From: SIG480 sp045636865
Lineage (GTDB): Bacteria > Bacillota > Clostridia > Oscillospirales > JAAYXM01
Length of the DNA stretch: 55,987 bases
Direction of reading: 5' to 3'
Assembly: GCA_045636865.1 (NCBI GenBank)
Contig: JAZTYJ010000007.1
Span: 1-55,987 of the forward strand
Position 1 is the stretch's first letter. The number at the start of each line of letters is the position of its first letter. The notes beneath the pieces are model-generated. The model was not told the DNA's origin. It was given only the letters and a program-made list of their open reading frames with translations, and made no database searches. Shown piece after piece: positions 44,028 through 53,991 of this stretch. The position numbers and the translations under genes are program-made.

Positions 44028-45143
44028 CTACTGTTTGTTTTTTATCGCCTGCTGTGTGAGATATTCGTTTATGAATCCGTCGATATCGCCGTCCATAACC
44101 GCGCCGATATTTCCGTTTTCAAAGCCTGTGCTGTGATCCTTTGCAAGGGTATACGGCATAAAGACATATGAACGGATCTGGCTGCCCCATTCTATAAGCT
44201 TCTGCTCACCCTTTATATCCTCTATTTTTTCGAGATTTTCTCTCTCTTTTATCTCGATAAGCTTTGACTTGAGCATACGAAGCGCAACCTCGCGGTTCTG
44301 ATGCTGGCTTCGCTCGTTCTGACACGCGACGACAATGCCCGTCGGAAGATGAGTTATTCTTATTGCAGATTCTGTTTTGTTGACGTGCTGACCGCCTGCA
44401 CCCGATGAACGGTAAGTATCCACTTTTAAATCTTCAGGGCGGATTTCAACCTCGACATCCTCCGTGATTTCGGGCATAACCTCAACTGCCGCAAAGGATG
44501 TATGACGGCGCCCCGATGCATCAAACGGAGAGATTCGCACAAGGCGGTGAACTCCCATTTCGCTTTTTAAATAGCCATACGCATTCTCACCCTCAATAAG
44601 GATGCTCGCACTCTTAAGCCCTGCTTCGTCGCCGTCGAGAAAGTCGAGGATTTTGTATGAAAAGCCGTGTCTTTCCGCCCAGTGAGTATACATACGGTAG
44701 AGCATTTCTGCCCAGTCCTGTGCCTCTGTACCTCCGGCACCTGCCTGAAAGCTCATAATCGCGTTGTTGCCGTCGTAATCTCCCGAAAGAAGCGTTTCGA
44801 TTCTCGCTGCGGCGAGATTCTTTTCTATCTCGTCAAGAAGCGATCCGACTTCATTTGCAGTTTCCTCGTCGTCAGCCTCAACCGCAAGGTCAAAAAGAGC
44901 CTTTATGTCTTCGTAATCCGTTTCAAACTTCTCAAAGCGCTCTATCTTTTCCTTGATTCGTGATATGCGCTTTAAGACCGTCTGCGAGTTTTCAAGGTCG
45001 CTCCAGAAATCCTCTGCCTCAGATGCTCGCTCAAGCGTTGTAAGCTCTTCTTTGAGCACGGTGATATCCATAGCCGCAGAAAGCTCTGAAATTGGAGCTG
45101 AAAGTGCATTTATTCTCAATTTATGTTCGTCAAGCTGAAGCAT
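44028..45143 (-). CDS. prfB: Peptide chain release factor 2
   Basis: A 371-residue class I release factor that ends translation at UGA and UAA. The RF2 codon-recognition tripeptide SPF is at 205-207 and the peptidyl-hydrolysis GGQ at 250-252. The whole protein, from MLQLDEHKLRINAL, reads in one frame: the in-frame UGA and +1 shift near codon 25 that most bacterial prfB genes carry is absent (AAMDITVLKEEL spans that place). AAGGAG precedes the start by 8 bases, and a TTGTGA-17-TATAAT promoter lies upstream. Confidence 0.96.
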   Translation of the reverse strand: MLQLDEHKLRINALSAPISELSAAMDITVLKEELTTLERASEAEDFWSDLENSQTVLKRISRIKEKIERFEKFETDYEDIKALFDLAVEADDEETANEVGSLLDEIEKNLAAARIETLLSGDYDGNNAIMSFQAGAGGTEAQDWAEMLYRMYTHWAERHGFSYKILDFLDGDEAGLKSASILIEGENAYGYLKSEMGVHRLVRISPFDASGRRHTSFAAVEVMPEITEDVEVEIRPEDLKVDTYRSSGAGGQHVNKTESAIRITHLPTGIVVACQNERSQHQNREVALRMLKSKLIEIKERENLEKIEDIKGEQKLIEWGSQIRSYVFMPYTLAKDHSTGFENGNIGAVMDGDIDGFINEYLTQQAIKNKQ

Positions 45144-45164
45144 TCTTATGTCTCCTTAAAAATC

Positions 45165-45193
45165 ATTATATGGTTTTTACTATTTTATCACAA
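45165..45193 (-). promoter_or_regulatory. Promoter of prfB
   Basis: On the minus strand, TTGTGA (45188-45193), a 17-base spacer and TATAAT (45165-45170), 21 bases before the start. Confidence 0.65.
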
Positions 45194-45229
45194 ATGTGCC
45201 GCATCGTCAATTTAGACTTGTCCTGCATT

Positions 45230-45585
45230 ATACAAACATTGACAATTGGCGGATAATATATTACACTTTCCTCTGGTCGTTGCTTTTCATCATTCCCGGC
45301 GTGATTAAAGCATATTCATACTCCATGGCACTTTACATTTATGCAGAAAATCCGGAAATGGGCGCACTTGATGCAATAAAGAAATCACAGGAAATGATGA
45401 ACGGCCACAAGATGGACCTCTTTGTCCTCGAGCTTTCTTTCACCGGTTGGGCATTACTTTCTACCATTACATTCGGTCTTGTCGGAATTTATGTTACACC
45501 TTACATGATTGCAACGTTTACAAACTTCTACAAGACAATAAGCGCACCGTCGGCACCGGTTGAACCTGATACTCCGGCAGTTTAA
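45230..45585 (+). pseudogene. 3' remnant of a DUF975 membrane-protein gene
   Basis: The readable frame (from ATG 45196) encodes the C-terminal ~110 residues of a DUF975-type membrane protein: FLWSLLFIIPGVIKAYSYSMA, AENPEMGALDAIKKSQEMM, ELSFTGWALLSTITFGLVGIY and TPYMIATFTNFY. Full members are about 200-260 residues with several membrane segments before this part. Those segments are missing, the first ~20 codons do not match the family, and no ribosome site precedes the ATG, which overlaps the prfB promoter region. It looks like a 5'-truncated, unexpressed leftover. Confidence 0.75.
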
Positions 45586-45601
45586 AGAAATGTTGATATA
45601 C

Positions 45602-45631
45602 AAAAAAGACATCCGAAAGGATGTCTTTTTT
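45602..45631. terminator. Terminator shared by the tRNA cluster and the DUF975 remnant
   Basis: A 13-bp perfect stem (AAAAAAGACATCC with GGATGTCTTTTTT) and a GAAA tetraloop. T-runs are present in both directions; it abuts the CCA end of tRNA-Lys. Confidence 0.9.
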
Positions 45632-45707
45632 TGGTGATCCACCGGAGGCTCGAACTCCGGACACCCGCCTTAAAAGGGCGGTGCTCTACCTACTGAGCTA
45701 GTGGATC
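45632..45707 (-). tRNA. tRNA-Lys (anticodon UUU)
   Basis: A 76-base cloverleaf with encoded CCA. Acceptor GATCCAC pairs with GTGGATC, anticodon stem CCGCC/GGCGG holds the loop CTTTTAA, and the T-loop GTTCGAG is intact. It is the last tRNA of the cluster. Confidence 0.95.
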
Positions 45708-45711
45708 ATAT

Positions 45712-45787
45712 TGGCTGGGATGGCAGGACTCGAACCTACGAATGCCAGAGTCAAAGTCTGGTGCCTTACCGACTTGGCTACATCCCA
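45712..45787 (-). tRNA. tRNA-Gln (anticodon UUG)
   Basis: A 76-base cloverleaf with encoded CCA. Acceptor TGGGATG pairs with CATCCCA; the anticodon loop is CTTTGAC within CCAGA/TCTGG. The weak first pair (U-A) is usual for tRNA-Gln. Confidence 0.95.
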
Positions 45788-45808
45788 ACGGTCTCCCTGT
45801 TGGGGGAA

Positions 45809-45886
45809 TGGGGTGGGTAGCCGGATTCGAACCGGCGACCCCCAGAGCCACAATCTGGTACTCTAACCAACTGAGCTATACCCACC
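45809..45886 (-). tRNA. tRNA-His (anticodon GUG)
   Basis: The anticodon loop is TTGTGGC within CCAGA/TCTGG. The acceptor stem includes the extra G(-1) opposite C73 that is diagnostic of tRNA-His. CCA is encoded. Confidence 0.95.
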
Positions 45887-45920
45887 ATAAACAAACTTTG
45901 AATCTGCCCCCAAAAAAGGG

Positions 45921-45997
45921 TGGCGCGCCTGAAGGGACTCGAACCCCTGACCCACTGCTTAGAAGGCAGTTGCTCTAACCACCTGATCTACAGGCGC
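45921..45997 (-). tRNA. tRNA-Arg (anticodon UCU)
   Basis: A 77-base cloverleaf with encoded CCA. Acceptor GCGCCTG pairs with CAGGCGC; the anticodon loop is CTTCTAA within ACTGC/GCAGT. Confidence 0.95.
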
Positions 45998-46026
45998 ACA
46001 TTTATAGGTTTTGCGTGCAAAAAAAA

Positions 46027-46100
<74 letters not shown>

Positions 46101-46116
46101 ACATTTCAGCTTATAA

Positions 46117-46145
46117 ATTTTAACACACATAACATCTCTTGTCAA
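46117..46145 (-). promoter_or_regulatory. Promoter of the five-tRNA cluster
   Basis: On the minus strand, TTGACA (46140-46145), a 17-base spacer and TAAAAT (46117-46122), 16 bases before the first tRNA. Confidence 0.85.
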
Positions 46146-46173
46146 GCAATTTTTTTGAAAAGTTTCCAAATTT

Positions 46174-46206
46174 TCTGCGGCTCCCGCATTTCGCGAAAGC
46201 CGCAGA
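46174..46206 (-). terminator. Possible terminator after the SLH/YcdB-type gene
   Basis: A 9-bp stem (TCTGCGGCT with AGCCGCAGA) just beyond the stop at 46214. The T-run is better on the plus strand than on the minus strand, so the assignment is uncertain. Confidence 0.45.
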
Positions 46207-46213
46207 TTTTTCG

Positions 46214-48280
46214 CTATTTTCCGAATGTGTTAAAAAGCATAACCGCCATCTCTCCGCGGGTTATCCCGCGCGCAGGAGAAAACTTTCCGTTTCCGCTTCC
46301 GTTTACTATCTTAAGCCCCTTTGCTATCGCAACGGCACCGACATATTCTTTCCTGATGCTTACCTCATCCGAAAAACCCGTTTTGTAGATTCCCGGAATC
46401 TCTGCCGCCTTTTTATAGCCGAGGAGTCTTATGAGTGCGCTCGTTGCCTCATCGCGACGCACGGTCTTTTTCCTGTCATCCGCACTTCCGTCGATTATTC
46501 CGCGGGCTATTGCCGCGTCAAAGAGCTCTTTCATCTCCCTTTCCGTCGGCTCTATATATCTTCCCCGTTCAAATGTGTATAGCATTCTCACAAGCTCTTC
46601 TTTCGTTATCTTTTCGTTTGGGAAAAAGCTCTTGTCTTTCGAGAATACTATTCCGTTTTCGGAAAGCGTTTTTACTGCATCCTTTGCAAAATGTCCGTCA
46701 AGGTCATCAAAGAATGTGTCCTCTTTTTCCTCTTTTTCAAACGGTGAAAGGTCATATCCGAGGCTCTCACCACTCTTTGCGCCGATGTATGCGGGGATGT
46801 TGTCATTGTGCTTGTATACGAGCCGGAGGTTTTCTGCCCTGCAGTAGGAATATACATCGACTCCGTCGGGAATATATATAAGCTCGCATCCTGCGGCGGT
46901 TATGTATTTTTCCTTTGCCGCATCTTCAGAGAGGATTCCGTCTGCCTCTTCAAACACGGTTTCGTCATCCCAGTATTTATTGAATCGGAGAATCTTTCCG
47001 CTTACTCCCGATACGTATACCGAAACTGAATTTTCGTTATACGGAATTTCGTTTTCCACGCGGTAGAAGATGAAATTTCCGACATACGATGTATTTTCAG
47101 GCATCATGACCTTTTCGGCTTCTTTCGGTGCGTTTGTCTTTATAAACTGCTTTGCAGTTTCAAGAAGCTCTTTGTCTTTAACGTTCTGTTTTTTACCTGA
47201 TGTGTTGTTTTCATAAGAGTAGATGCTTAAAAGCTCGCCGCTTTTTGCATCAAACATAACGGTTGCATATTCCTTGTTCTTTCCGATAAGCGTTGCGGTT
47301 GCCGTGTGGATATAAGTCTCTTCATCCTTATATCTTCTGCCGTAACTTACCGACTGAAGGGTATATGATGCGACAGCGGTTTTTGCAAGCTTCTTTATCT
47401 TTTTTGAAATTTCATCTTTTGAAAGAAGGCTCTCAGACTCCGCTATCTCCTCAAGCTCTTTTTCGGTGAGCGAATCCTTCATCGTTGAATTTTCAGCACC
47501 TGCGGCGCTGTCTCCGACCGAATCTTCTGTTTCAAACTTTGATTCATATGTAATCTCAAAAAGCCCGCCGTCCTTTGCCGAAATCATATGGTATCTCTTC
47601 TTCGGCTCGAAAACAAGTATTGCACGGTTTTCTTCGGGCAGCTTTTTGTATGAAAGAGAAAGCTCCGAAAGCTCAAAAAGCTTTTCTTTTGCAACCTCTT
47701 CGGAAATAATTCCTTCGGTTTTCTCCGCAGCTTCAAAGCGGGTTATGTGGCTGTTCATCGAGAGAATTTCGCCTGTATATTTATCGAGCGTTATGCCGAC
47801 GTAATCGCCCGACACCTTTATTCCGTCTATCTCCCTGTCAAATGAGACGTACGCATATCTCGACGATGCCCGCTCGATGTTTACATCCGCGTCAAAATTA
47901 AGCTCTTTTGCAAAGTTCGGGCAGACTCTCTTTATCCATTTTTCAGCAAACGCAAGATACTCTTCTTTCGTAAATTTTGCCGCACCGCGTATGTTTTCGC
48001 CATCCTGAATATAATTTTCATAATAGATTATATCTCCCGACGCGAGAACGTTGCAGAAGATACTGTCATATTTATCCTTCTTTTTCCAGGTAAGCCCGTA
48101 GACGGTTTCGTCATAAAGCTCGCGCTTTTCCGTTTCAAATTCGGTGTATTCACCGGGGATATCGAGGGCACTCTTTGCCGTCTTTACGATGTCCTCAAGT
48201 GTCATATCCGCCGCAAACGACATCGGTGCAAGCGATATGAGCATTATCAGAGCAAGTGTAATACTTATGATTTTTTTCAT
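46214..48280 (-). CDS. Secreted YcdB/PepSY-type protein with C-terminal SLH repeats
   Basis: A 688-residue exported protein: signal peptide at 1-23 (ending SFAAD), two long repeats of YcdB/YcdC or PepSY type at about 25-240 and 270-500 (each with segments like GEILSMNSHI and GELLSIYSYE, VKDKELLETAKQF), and three S-layer-homology repeats at about 515-688 (FDDLDGHFAKDAVKTL, AIARGIIDGS, AKGLKIVNGSGNGKFSPARGI). PepSY-type domains are thought to inhibit peptidases or bind peptides; the SLH repeats would fix the protein to the wall. AAGGAG lies 8 bases before the start. It follows the sugar kinase gene by 63 bases on the same strand. Confidence 0.85.
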   Translation of the reverse strand: MKKIISITLALIMLISLAPMSFAADMTLEDIVKTAKSALDIPGEYTEFETEKRELYDETVYGLTWKKKDKYDSIFCNVLASGDIIYYENYIQDGENIRGAAKFTKEEYLAFAEKWIKRVCPNFAKELNFDADVNIERASSRYAYVSFDREIDGIKVSGDYVGITLDKYTGEILSMNSHITRFEAAEKTEGIISEEVAKEKLFELSELSLSYKKLPEENRAILVFEPKKRYHMISAKDGGLFEITYESKFETEDSVGDSAAGAENSTMKDSLTEKELEEIAESESLLSKDEISKKIKKLAKTAVASYTLQSVSYGRRYKDEETYIHTATATLIGKNKEYATVMFDAKSGELLSIYSYENNTSGKKQNVKDKELLETAKQFIKTNAPKEAEKVMMPENTSYVGNFIFYRVENEIPYNENSVSVYVSGVSGKILRFNKYWDDETVFEEADGILSEDAAKEKYITAAGCELIYIPDGVDVYSYCRAENLRLVYKHNDNIPAYIGAKSGESLGYDLSPFEKEEKEDTFFDDLDGHFAKDAVKTLSENGIVFSKDKSFFPNEKITKEELVRMLYTFERGRYIEPTEREMKELFDAAIARGIIDGSADDRKKTVRRDEATSALIRLLGYKKAAEIPGIYKTGFSDEVSIRKEYVGAVAIAKGLKIVNGSGNGKFSPARGITRGEMAVMLFNTFGK

Positions 48281-48343
48281 ACTTCCACTCCTTTTCCGAA
48301 ATTCTGCTTTTACTTTTTAGACTTGATTATGGAAAGAAAAGTT

Positions 48344-49231
48344 TTACATTTTCGAAAAAATCTCAAGAATTTTCTCTCGTGTTGCAAGATATGCCGAGGC
48401 TGCCGCGGCACTTCCCGACGCGGCGGAGAGTGCAAGCGCAAAAGACATACCCTTGCCATATCCCGCAAGAAATCCCGCAAGGCACGAATCCCCTGCCCCC
48501 ACGGTGCTTACAACTTCTACTTCAGGCGCTCTCGTGCGGTAGATTTTTCCGTCATCCGCCGCAAGGATTATGCCGCACTCTCCCATTGAAAGAAGAACGT
48601 TTTTTGCCCCCATATCACGAAGCCTTACCGCCACTTTTATGAGACCTTCCTCGTCATCTTCCGGGATACCGAAAAGCTCTGCCGCCTCTTTTGCATTCGG
48701 TTTTATAAGAAACGGCCCTTTTTCAACTGCATACAAAAGGGCATCGCCCTCCATATCCGCAACAAAGCGCGTGTGAGATATGGCATCGATAACATTTTCA
48801 AGAAGTCTTCCGCTTTCGCTGTCGGGGCTTTTTCCCGAGAGGATTACCGTATCCTCTTTTGTCAGATACGAAAGCTTATCAAGGAGTTCTTTCTCCTCAT
48901 CCTCGCGTATAAACGGACCTTTTCCGTTTATTGCGGTTTCCTTCTCCGATATGATTTTTATGTTTATTCTCGAGTCGTCCCTTATTCTGCACATATCACA
49001 CTCGATTCCGGCACGGCGTGAAAGTCGCACGATTTCATCGCCCGAATATCCACCAACGAAACCGAGTGCGCGGCTTTCTGTATCGAGTTCATTTAAAACA
49101 AACGATACGTTGAGACCTTTTCCTCCGAAGGATGATATTTCTTCTTCACTTCGGTTGATTTTTCCCGCTTTGAAATTTTCTGCGCGCATTGTATAATCTA
49201 TCGATGGATTCAATGTGATTGTATATATCAT
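48344..49231 (-). CDS. PfkB-family hexose kinase (1-phosphofructokinase-like)
   Basis: A 295-residue ribokinase-fold sugar kinase of the FruK/LacC group. It starts MIYTITLNPSIDY, typical of 1-phosphofructokinase, with FGGKGLNVSFVL near residue 36, the ATP-side VLLSMGECG and the catalytic STVGAGDSCLAGFLAG. No fru PTS or regulator lies beside it, so fructose-1-phosphate and tagatose-6-phosphate are both possible substrates. The start at 49231 follows GGAG by 8 bases; an upstream ATG at 49252 lacks a site. The promoter is at 49267-49296. Confidence 0.88.
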   Translation of the reverse strand: MIYTITLNPSIDYTMRAENFKAGKINRSEEEISSFGGKGLNVSFVLNELDTESRALGFVGGYSGDEIVRLSRRAGIECDMCRIRDDSRINIKIISEKETAINGKGPFIREDEEKELLDKLSYLTKEDTVILSGKSPDSESGRLLENVIDAISHTRFVADMEGDALLYAVEKGPFLIKPNAKEAAELFGIPEDDEEGLIKVAVRLRDMGAKNVLLSMGECGIILAADDGKIYRTRAPEVEVVSTVGAGDSCLAGFLAGYGKGMSFALALSAASGSAAAASAYLATREKILEIFSKM

Positions 49232-49266
49232 AAAACCAGCTCCGCAAATCAAATATTTACATTTTT

Positions 49267-49296
49267 AATATACCATATGCCACGGCAAACTTTCAA
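49267..49296 (-). promoter_or_regulatory. Promoter of the PfkB kinase gene
   Basis: On the minus strand, TTGAAA (49291-49296), an 18-base spacer and TATATT (49267-49272), 35 bases before the start. Confidence 0.5.
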
Positions 49297-49354
49297 GCCG
49301 AAACGCCTGTTTTTTGAATTTCGCGCCTTTCGGGGAAAATTTTTTAAAAAACAG

Positions 49355-49383
49355 TTGAAAAATAAAGCAACCCGTGGTAAAAT
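49355..49383 (+). promoter_or_regulatory. Promoter of secG
   Basis: TTGAAA (49355-49360), a 17-base spacer and TAAAAT (49378-49383), 64 bases before the start. Confidence 0.65.
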
Positions 49384-49447
49384 ATACAAAGCTTATAATG
49401 ACAAAAGTTGCCGATATGTTCGGCATATTATTTCGGAGGTGTTTATT

Positions 49448-49681
49448 TTGAGACTTGCACTTGCTATTGCTCAGATCGTTCTTTCAGTTGTTCTCGTTGC
49501 TGTTGTTCTCCTTCAGCAGAGCAGACGCCAGGGTCTTTCAGGCGCTATTTCAGGCGCTGCTGATACTTTCTTCTCAAAGAATAAATCAGGAAACCTTGAC
49601 TCAGTTCTCGTAAAAGTTACAGCAGTTGTTGCAGCAATCTTCATTATTGTTACTCTCGTGCTCAACTTCTTTGTTGCATAA
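49448..49681 (+). CDS. secG: Preprotein translocase subunit SecG
   Basis: A 77-residue protein with two membrane segments (ALAIAQIVLSVVLVAVVLL and VTAVVAAIFIIVTLVLNFF) joined by the cytoplasmic loop QQSRRQGLSGAISGAADTFF, the SecG pattern. It helps SecYE in protein export. The start is TTG at 49448, with GGAGG 8 bases upstream; the only in-frame ATG (49277) lies before the promoter. A terminator follows 16 bases after the stop. Confidence 0.93.
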   Translation: MRLALAIAQIVLSVVLVAVVLLQQSRRQGLSGAISGAADTFFSKNKSGNLDSVLVKVTAVVAAIFIIVTLVLNFFVA

Positions 49682-49697
49682 AAAATACTGAGAATCG

Positions 49698-49732
49698 GTG
49701 CGCAGAGCGATGCTTTGCGCACTGTGTTTTTT
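49698..49732 (+). terminator. Terminator after secG
   Basis: An 11-bp stem (GTGCGCAGAGC with GCTTTGCGCAC, one G-U pair) with a 3-base loop, followed by T6 at 49727-49732. It lies 37 bases before the typA start, so typA is read partly through it or from an unseen promoter. Confidence 0.75.
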
Positions 49733-49768
49733 ATTTTACTCACATTCTATTTCAAAGGAGTCTTTATT

Positions 49769-51595
<1,827 letters not shown>

Positions 51596-51601
51596 AATTT
51601 C

Positions 51602-51631
51602 AAATGGCTTTCCCACCAAGGAAAGCCATTT
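51602..51631 (+). terminator. Terminator after typA
   Basis: A 12-bp perfect stem (AAATGGCTTTCC with GGAAAGCCATTT) with a 6-base loop. It ends 17 bases before the next start, so it may be partial. Confidence 0.75.
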
Positions 51632-51648
51632 TCAATAAGAGGTATTTT

Positions 51649-52464
51649 ATGCGACACGGTTTTTCAGAAAACAGAAAGGACGGGGTTTTAACACTCTCCG
51701 TTCCGTCCTTTGACGAAACGGGACTCGTTCTCAATGCATTCACAACGCGCCTTGGCGGAATCTCAAAACCACCACTTGAGGAGATGAACCTCGGCTACGG
51801 CCGCGGTGAAGATCGCGAAACGGTTTCTGAAAATTACAGGATCCTCGGAAACACTCTCGGTTTTCCCCACAACGACCTTGTCGCATTTTCCCAGGTTCAC
51901 AAAAACGACGTCTGCGTTGCAGACATCTCCGATGCAGGTGAGGCGCACAAGCTCATAAAGCGCGAGTTTGATGCCGTTATAACAAACGTTTCAAACCTTC
52001 CGATAGCGACATATCACGCCGACTGCGTTCCGATTTTTCTTCTCGATCCGAAAAAGAAGGTCGGCGGAGTCTGCCACGCCGGCTGGCGCGGCACGGTGCT
52101 CAAGACACCTTTTGCCGCGGTAGAGAAGATGCGGGATGTTTTCGGCTCGGACCCGAAGGATATTCTTGCCGCAATCGGTCCTGCAATCGGCCCATGCTGT
52201 TTTGAGTGTGACTCCGATGTTTCCGACGCCGCGCTCGATGCCTTCGGCAAAAGCGCAGAGCCCTTTATAACGGATGATAAAAACGGAAAGTTTCACGTAT
52301 CGCTTCCCAGGCTCAATACACTTGCTCTTCTGGAGAGTGGAGTCTTGGACGAAAACATAACGCTCTCCGATGAGTGCACCTTCTGCAAATCCGACATCTA
52401 CTGGTCACACCGGAAAACCCACGGTGTCCGCGGTGCGATGGCGGCAATAATAATGCTTAAATAA
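51649..52464 (+). CDS. pgeF: Peptidoglycan editing factor / multicopper polyphenol oxidase-like
   Basis: A 271-residue protein of the YfiH/PgeF family: FTTRLGG and NLGYGRGED near the N-terminus, the zinc and active-site set HADCVPIF, CHAGWRGTV and GPAIGPCCFE, and the closing FWSHRK-like IYWSHRKTHGVRGAM. PgeF removes wrongly built muropeptide precursors, and related proteins are purine nucleoside phosphorylases. Length is standard. The start at 51649 follows AGAGGT; an ATG at 51604 would lie inside the terminator hairpin. Confidence 0.92.
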   Translation: MRHGFSENRKDGVLTLSVPSFDETGLVLNAFTTRLGGISKPPLEEMNLGYGRGEDRETVSENYRILGNTLGFPHNDLVAFSQVHKNDVCVADISDAGEAHKLIKREFDAVITNVSNLPIATYHADCVPIFLLDPKKKVGGVCHAGWRGTVLKTPFAAVEKMRDVFGSDPKDILAAIGPAIGPCCFECDSDVSDAALDAFGKSAEPFITDDKNGKFHVSLPRLNTLALLESGVLDENITLSDECTFCKSDIYWSHRKTHGVRGAMAAIIMLK

Positions 52465-52486
52465 CTTTTAAAGGGGTGGAAAACAA

Positions 52487-53938
52487 ATGAAAAAACTTGC
52501 ACTTGTGCTTGCACTTTGCCTGCTTCTTTCTTCGTGCTCGGTTTCCGAAATTGAAGAGCTTGAAAAGGATAGCGAAAACGAGGTTTCTGCTTTTCGGGTA
52601 GACACTTCATATTTCGGCGTCGGCTTTGCAAAGAGCGAAAGCGCAGATCCTTACACAAGCCCCAACAAGTTAAACAGCGAGCTTATGGGGCTCATCTGCG
52701 AGCCGCTTTTCTCGGTTACTCCGACTTTTTCTGCTCTTCCCGTTCTCTGCTCGGAATACGTAACGCAAGATAAAACCTATATTTTTACAATAAGAAGCGA
52801 TGCCACCTTCTCCGACGGAAGCTCTGTTTTGCCGTCTGACGTTGAATATTCGCTCCGCGCCGCGTGTGAGGCGGATTCATATTATGCAAACTCGCTCTCT
52901 ATAGTTGAGTCTATTTCATCATCCGACCGAAACGGCACGGTTACCGTGCGCCTCCGCTACGATAACTCACGTTTCCCCCTCCTCCTCGATATCCCCATAA
53001 TCAAAAAGGGAACGCGCGGAAACACACTCCCGACAGGAAGCGGACTTTATGCTCCGAATGACGATTTGTCCGCTCTCGTTATGCGCCGCAACCACCACAG
53101 CAAGAGCGAGGGGCTTTATTCCTCGGTGGCGCTCGTCAACGTTTCAAGCACCGATGAAATGCTCTTTGAATTTGACAACCACACGATTTCACTTCTTTCA
53201 AACGACCCGACGGGCACAGCTCCGCTTTCGCTTATGAGCGCGGCGGAGATTTATCACGTGCCGACAACGAGGCTTCATTATATAGGCTTTAACTTCAGGC
53301 GCGAGATTTTCAAAGACAAGGAAGTGCGCCTCGCAATTGCCCGTGCGATAGACCGTGAAAGTGCCGCAAAGAGTGACTTTGCTCTTATGGGAACACCGTC
53401 TACACTTCCGTTTTCTCCGCACGCCACAGCATATTCGGAAGAGTTTGCCGCATCGCTTTCATACGATGGCGCAACTCCGATTGCGCTTAATGAACCTATA
53501 ACGCTTCTCGTAAATTCGGAGAACAACGCAAAGCTTTCGGTTGCAAAGAGAATTGCAGAAACTCTCACTCGTCTCGGGCTTCCCTGCACGGTGCGTGCAG
53601 AAAGCTTTTCAGACTATGCCGCGGCACTTGCGGGCGGCAACTTCGATATTTACTACGGCGAGGTTTCACTCGGCGCTGACTTTGACCTGACGCGCATTTT
53701 GCAGGGCTCTCTCAACTACGGCGCATTTTATGACACTTCCCTTCTCGCGCTCCATTCGGCATACCTTTCGGGCGATGAGGGAAAAGACGATTTTCTCCGT
53801 GCATTCTGCGACGTTCTTCCCTTTGTGCCGATTATGTTCAAATCAACCGCAGTCCACACACCAAAAAACTTTTTTGAAACTCTGACTCCGACTGCAACGA
53901 ACGTATATTATAACTTTGCAGGCTGGACCTTGAGATAA
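52487..53938 (+). CDS. Peptide/nickel-type ABC substrate-binding lipoprotein (SBP family 5)
   Basis: A 483-residue extracellular binding protein: lipoprotein signal peptide with lipobox LSSC (C17), then a family 5 fold (LMGLICEPLFSV, YIFTIRSDATFSDGS, LPSDVEYSLRAA, FNFRREIFKDKEVRLAIARAIDR, GNFDIYYGEVSLGAD). Such proteins bind oligopeptides or nickel chelates for Opp/Dpp-type importers. No permease or ATPase gene lies nearby, so it must use a transporter encoded elsewhere or serve as a sensor. It follows pgeF by 22 bases with AAGGGG before the start. Confidence 0.9.
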   Translation: MKKLALVLALCLLLSSCSVSEIEELEKDSENEVSAFRVDTSYFGVGFAKSESADPYTSPNKLNSELMGLICEPLFSVTPTFSALPVLCSEYVTQDKTYIFTIRSDATFSDGSSVLPSDVEYSLRAACEADSYYANSLSIVESISSSDRNGTVTVRLRYDNSRFPLLLDIPIIKKGTRGNTLPTGSGLYAPNDDLSALVMRRNHHSKSEGLYSSVALVNVSSTDEMLFEFDNHTISLLSNDPTGTAPLSLMSAAEIYHVPTTRLHYIGFNFRREIFKDKEVRLAIARAIDRESAAKSDFALMGTPSTLPFSPHATAYSEEFAASLSYDGATPIALNEPITLLVNSENNAKLSVAKRIAETLTRLGLPCTVRAESFSDYAAALAGGNFDIYYGEVSLGADFDLTRILQGSLNYGAFYDTSLLALHSAYLSGDEGKDDFLRAFCDVLPFVPIMFKSTAVHTPKNFFETLTPTATNVYYNFAGWTLR

Positions 53939-53953
53939 TCCGAATACACCACG

Positions 53954-53991
53954 ACACCTCCGTCATATAAATTATGATGGAGGTGTTTTTT
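53954..53991 (+). terminator. Terminator hairpin whose 3' arm is the next gene's ribosome site
   Basis: A 13-bp stem (53954-53966 with 53974-53986, one G-U pair), a 7-base loop and T6 ending right before the ATG at 53992. The 3' arm contains the GGAGG of the flippase gene. Confidence 0.8.

Noticed and set aside
44990..45143. Programmed +1 frameshift in prfB
   Set aside because: I looked for a CUU-UGA shift site and found a continuous frame instead.
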